Assembly (NCBI RefSeq): GCF_014844035.1
Contig: NZ_CP062159.1
Location: forward strand, 248,001-312,000
Reading direction: 5' to 3'
Source of the DNA: Flavobacterium sp. MDT1-60
Lineage (GTDB): Bacteria > Bacteroidota > Bacteroidia > Flavobacteriales > Flavobacteriaceae
DNA length: 64,000 bases
Shown here: positions 63,313-64,000 of the stretch, one piece after another
Numbering within the stretch: the first letter of the stretch is position 1
Layout of the letters: every line of letters begins with the position of its first letter
Notes under the pieces: generated by a model
Told to the model about the DNA's origin: nothing
The model's database searches: none
Seen by the model: the letters and a program-made list of their open reading frames with translations, nothing else
Program-made: the position numbers and the translations under genes

Positions 63313-64000
63313 CCTGGTATTTTAATTTATTGACAACCGGGTTGGCATACATGGATAAAAATCCTTGTCTTGTAACCGGATTATCGCTTCCGATTCTCAT
63401 TTCTAAACGACGCTCAAAAAGTGATTTTTCACTTTCTCTGTACAAATGAGAAAATTTATCAGTTTCGTTTAAAATATCGTAAGCAATAAAGTTTGTTGGC
63501 CATAATCGGTAACTAGATAAAATGGAGTCATCAATAACTTGTGCCAAAGCCTGAACTTGCTTGTTTGCGTTATCATTCTCTGCTACAATTTGGTCAATTT
63601 CAGTATCTAAAACATCTCCAACGGAAATATGTATTCTTTTTTTAGTTCCCATAATACCACTTAAAATGGTCATGAAATCCTCATTTTTCTCTTTAATATA
63701 AACTTCGTTCTTTGATTCTGCCATTAATTGTGGCATTTTCAAAACATCTGTCGGATCATATTCGTATGAAATTGAAACCGGAACGATTTTTAATTTCTTA
63801 AAATAATCCATCAAATTCGATTCATCAGAACCCATTCCAATCATTTTTAAAACTCCCGGATTAGTTTCGTCATTTCCATCTTTTGTACGTCCTTCTCTCT
63901 GTGCAATCCAAACCGAACGATTTTCGCGAAGCAATAATTGCCCCATATATTCAGCCAATAATTTAGAGCTCTGCAACATTTCTCTTGGAGTTAAACCTCT
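63302..64000 (-). CDS. Glycerol-phosphate acyltransferase family protein, 3' part
   Basis: At least 232 residues. The frame is open to the window edge, so the true start lies beyond base 64000; the ATG at 63979 is internal. The segment RENRSVWIAQREGRTKDGND corresponds to the acyltransferase glycerol-phosphate-binding block. The chain then continues (VPVSISYEYDPTDVLK) as in PlsC/PlsB-like Bacteroidota proteins. It acylates glycerol-3-phosphate or lysophosphatidate at the inner membrane. The HxxxxD block would be outside the window. Confidence 0.8.
   Translation of the reverse strand, partial: RGLTPREMLQSSKLLAEYMGQLLLRENRSVWIAQREGRTKDGNDETNPGVLKMIGMGSDESNLMDYFKKLKIVPVSISYEYDPTDVLKMPQLMAESKNEVYIKEKNEDFMTILSGIMGTKKRIHISVGDVLDTEIDQIVAENDNANKQVQALAQVIDDSILSSYRLWPTNFIAYDILNETDKFSHLYRESEKSLFERRLEMRIGSDNPVTRQGFLSMYANPVVNKLKYQDVI

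Noticed and set aside
1..64000. CRISPR array, prophage or replication origin
   Set aside because: No regularly spaced direct repeats, no phage structural genes, and no dnaA-box cluster were seen.

Overview
The window looks like chromosomal DNA of a Flavobacterium-type member of the Bacteroidota. The signs are strong AT richness, Bacteroidota promoter elements (TTTG, about 19-21 bases, then TAnnTTTG), a SusC/SusD pair, type IX secretion (T9SS) sorting tails, a DNA polymerase III alpha subunit with a built-in exonuclease, a long S16 ribosomal protein, and many intergenic palindromes of kinds I associate with flavobacteria.

Layout. 1-7.6 kb: end of a PAP2-like membrane protein, a PorT-like barrel, a small His-rich protein followed by a TonB-dependent receptor (probable metal uptake), a secreted prolyl oligopeptidase and a Gfo/Idh/MocA oxidoreductase. 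7.7-15.6 kb: a barrel protein, dnaE, then a short-chain dehydrogenase with an AraC-type regulator. 16.1-21 kb: leuC, leuD, a Leptospira-type citramalate synthase (cimA) and leuB, which together suggest a threonine-independent route to isoleucine through 2-oxobutanoate. 21-24.9 kb: an RRM protein, a lipoprotein, rpsP-rimM and trmN6; between rimM and trmN6 sits a four-helix-bundle (S23-type) gene framed by 31-bp terminal inverted repeats.

24.9-35.9 kb is the most unusual part: a peptide natural-product or peptide-signalling locus. It has a C39-peptidase ABC exporter with its HlyD partner, a VKOR-thioredoxin membrane oxidoreductase, two small precursor-like genes (29044-29181 and 31066-31194), a tandem pair of 169-bp repeats between its own promoter and a strong terminator, and three paralogous TPR-membrane proteins of which only one keeps an AraC-type DNA-binding domain.

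36-43 kb holds a glutaryl-CoA dehydrogenase-like enzyme, a DUF3050 protein, two AraC-type regulators, an ABM-like secreted protein, an SGNH lipoprotein, a nitrilase-superfamily amidase and a GNAT acetyltransferase. 43.4-59.6 kb is a polysaccharide utilisation locus: a Reg_prop/LuxR-type sensor, SusC, SusD, a LamG lipoprotein, a GH144-like beta-1,2-glucanase, a second helical-barrel hydrolase with a T9SS tail, a decayed remnant, a LamG-containing phosphodiesterase and a sulfatase. I infer a beta-1,2-glucan carrying anionic groups as substrate. The window ends with tRNA-Ser(GGA), a LysR regulator divergent from an MFS exporter, a type I asparaginase and the 3' part of an acyltransferase gene.
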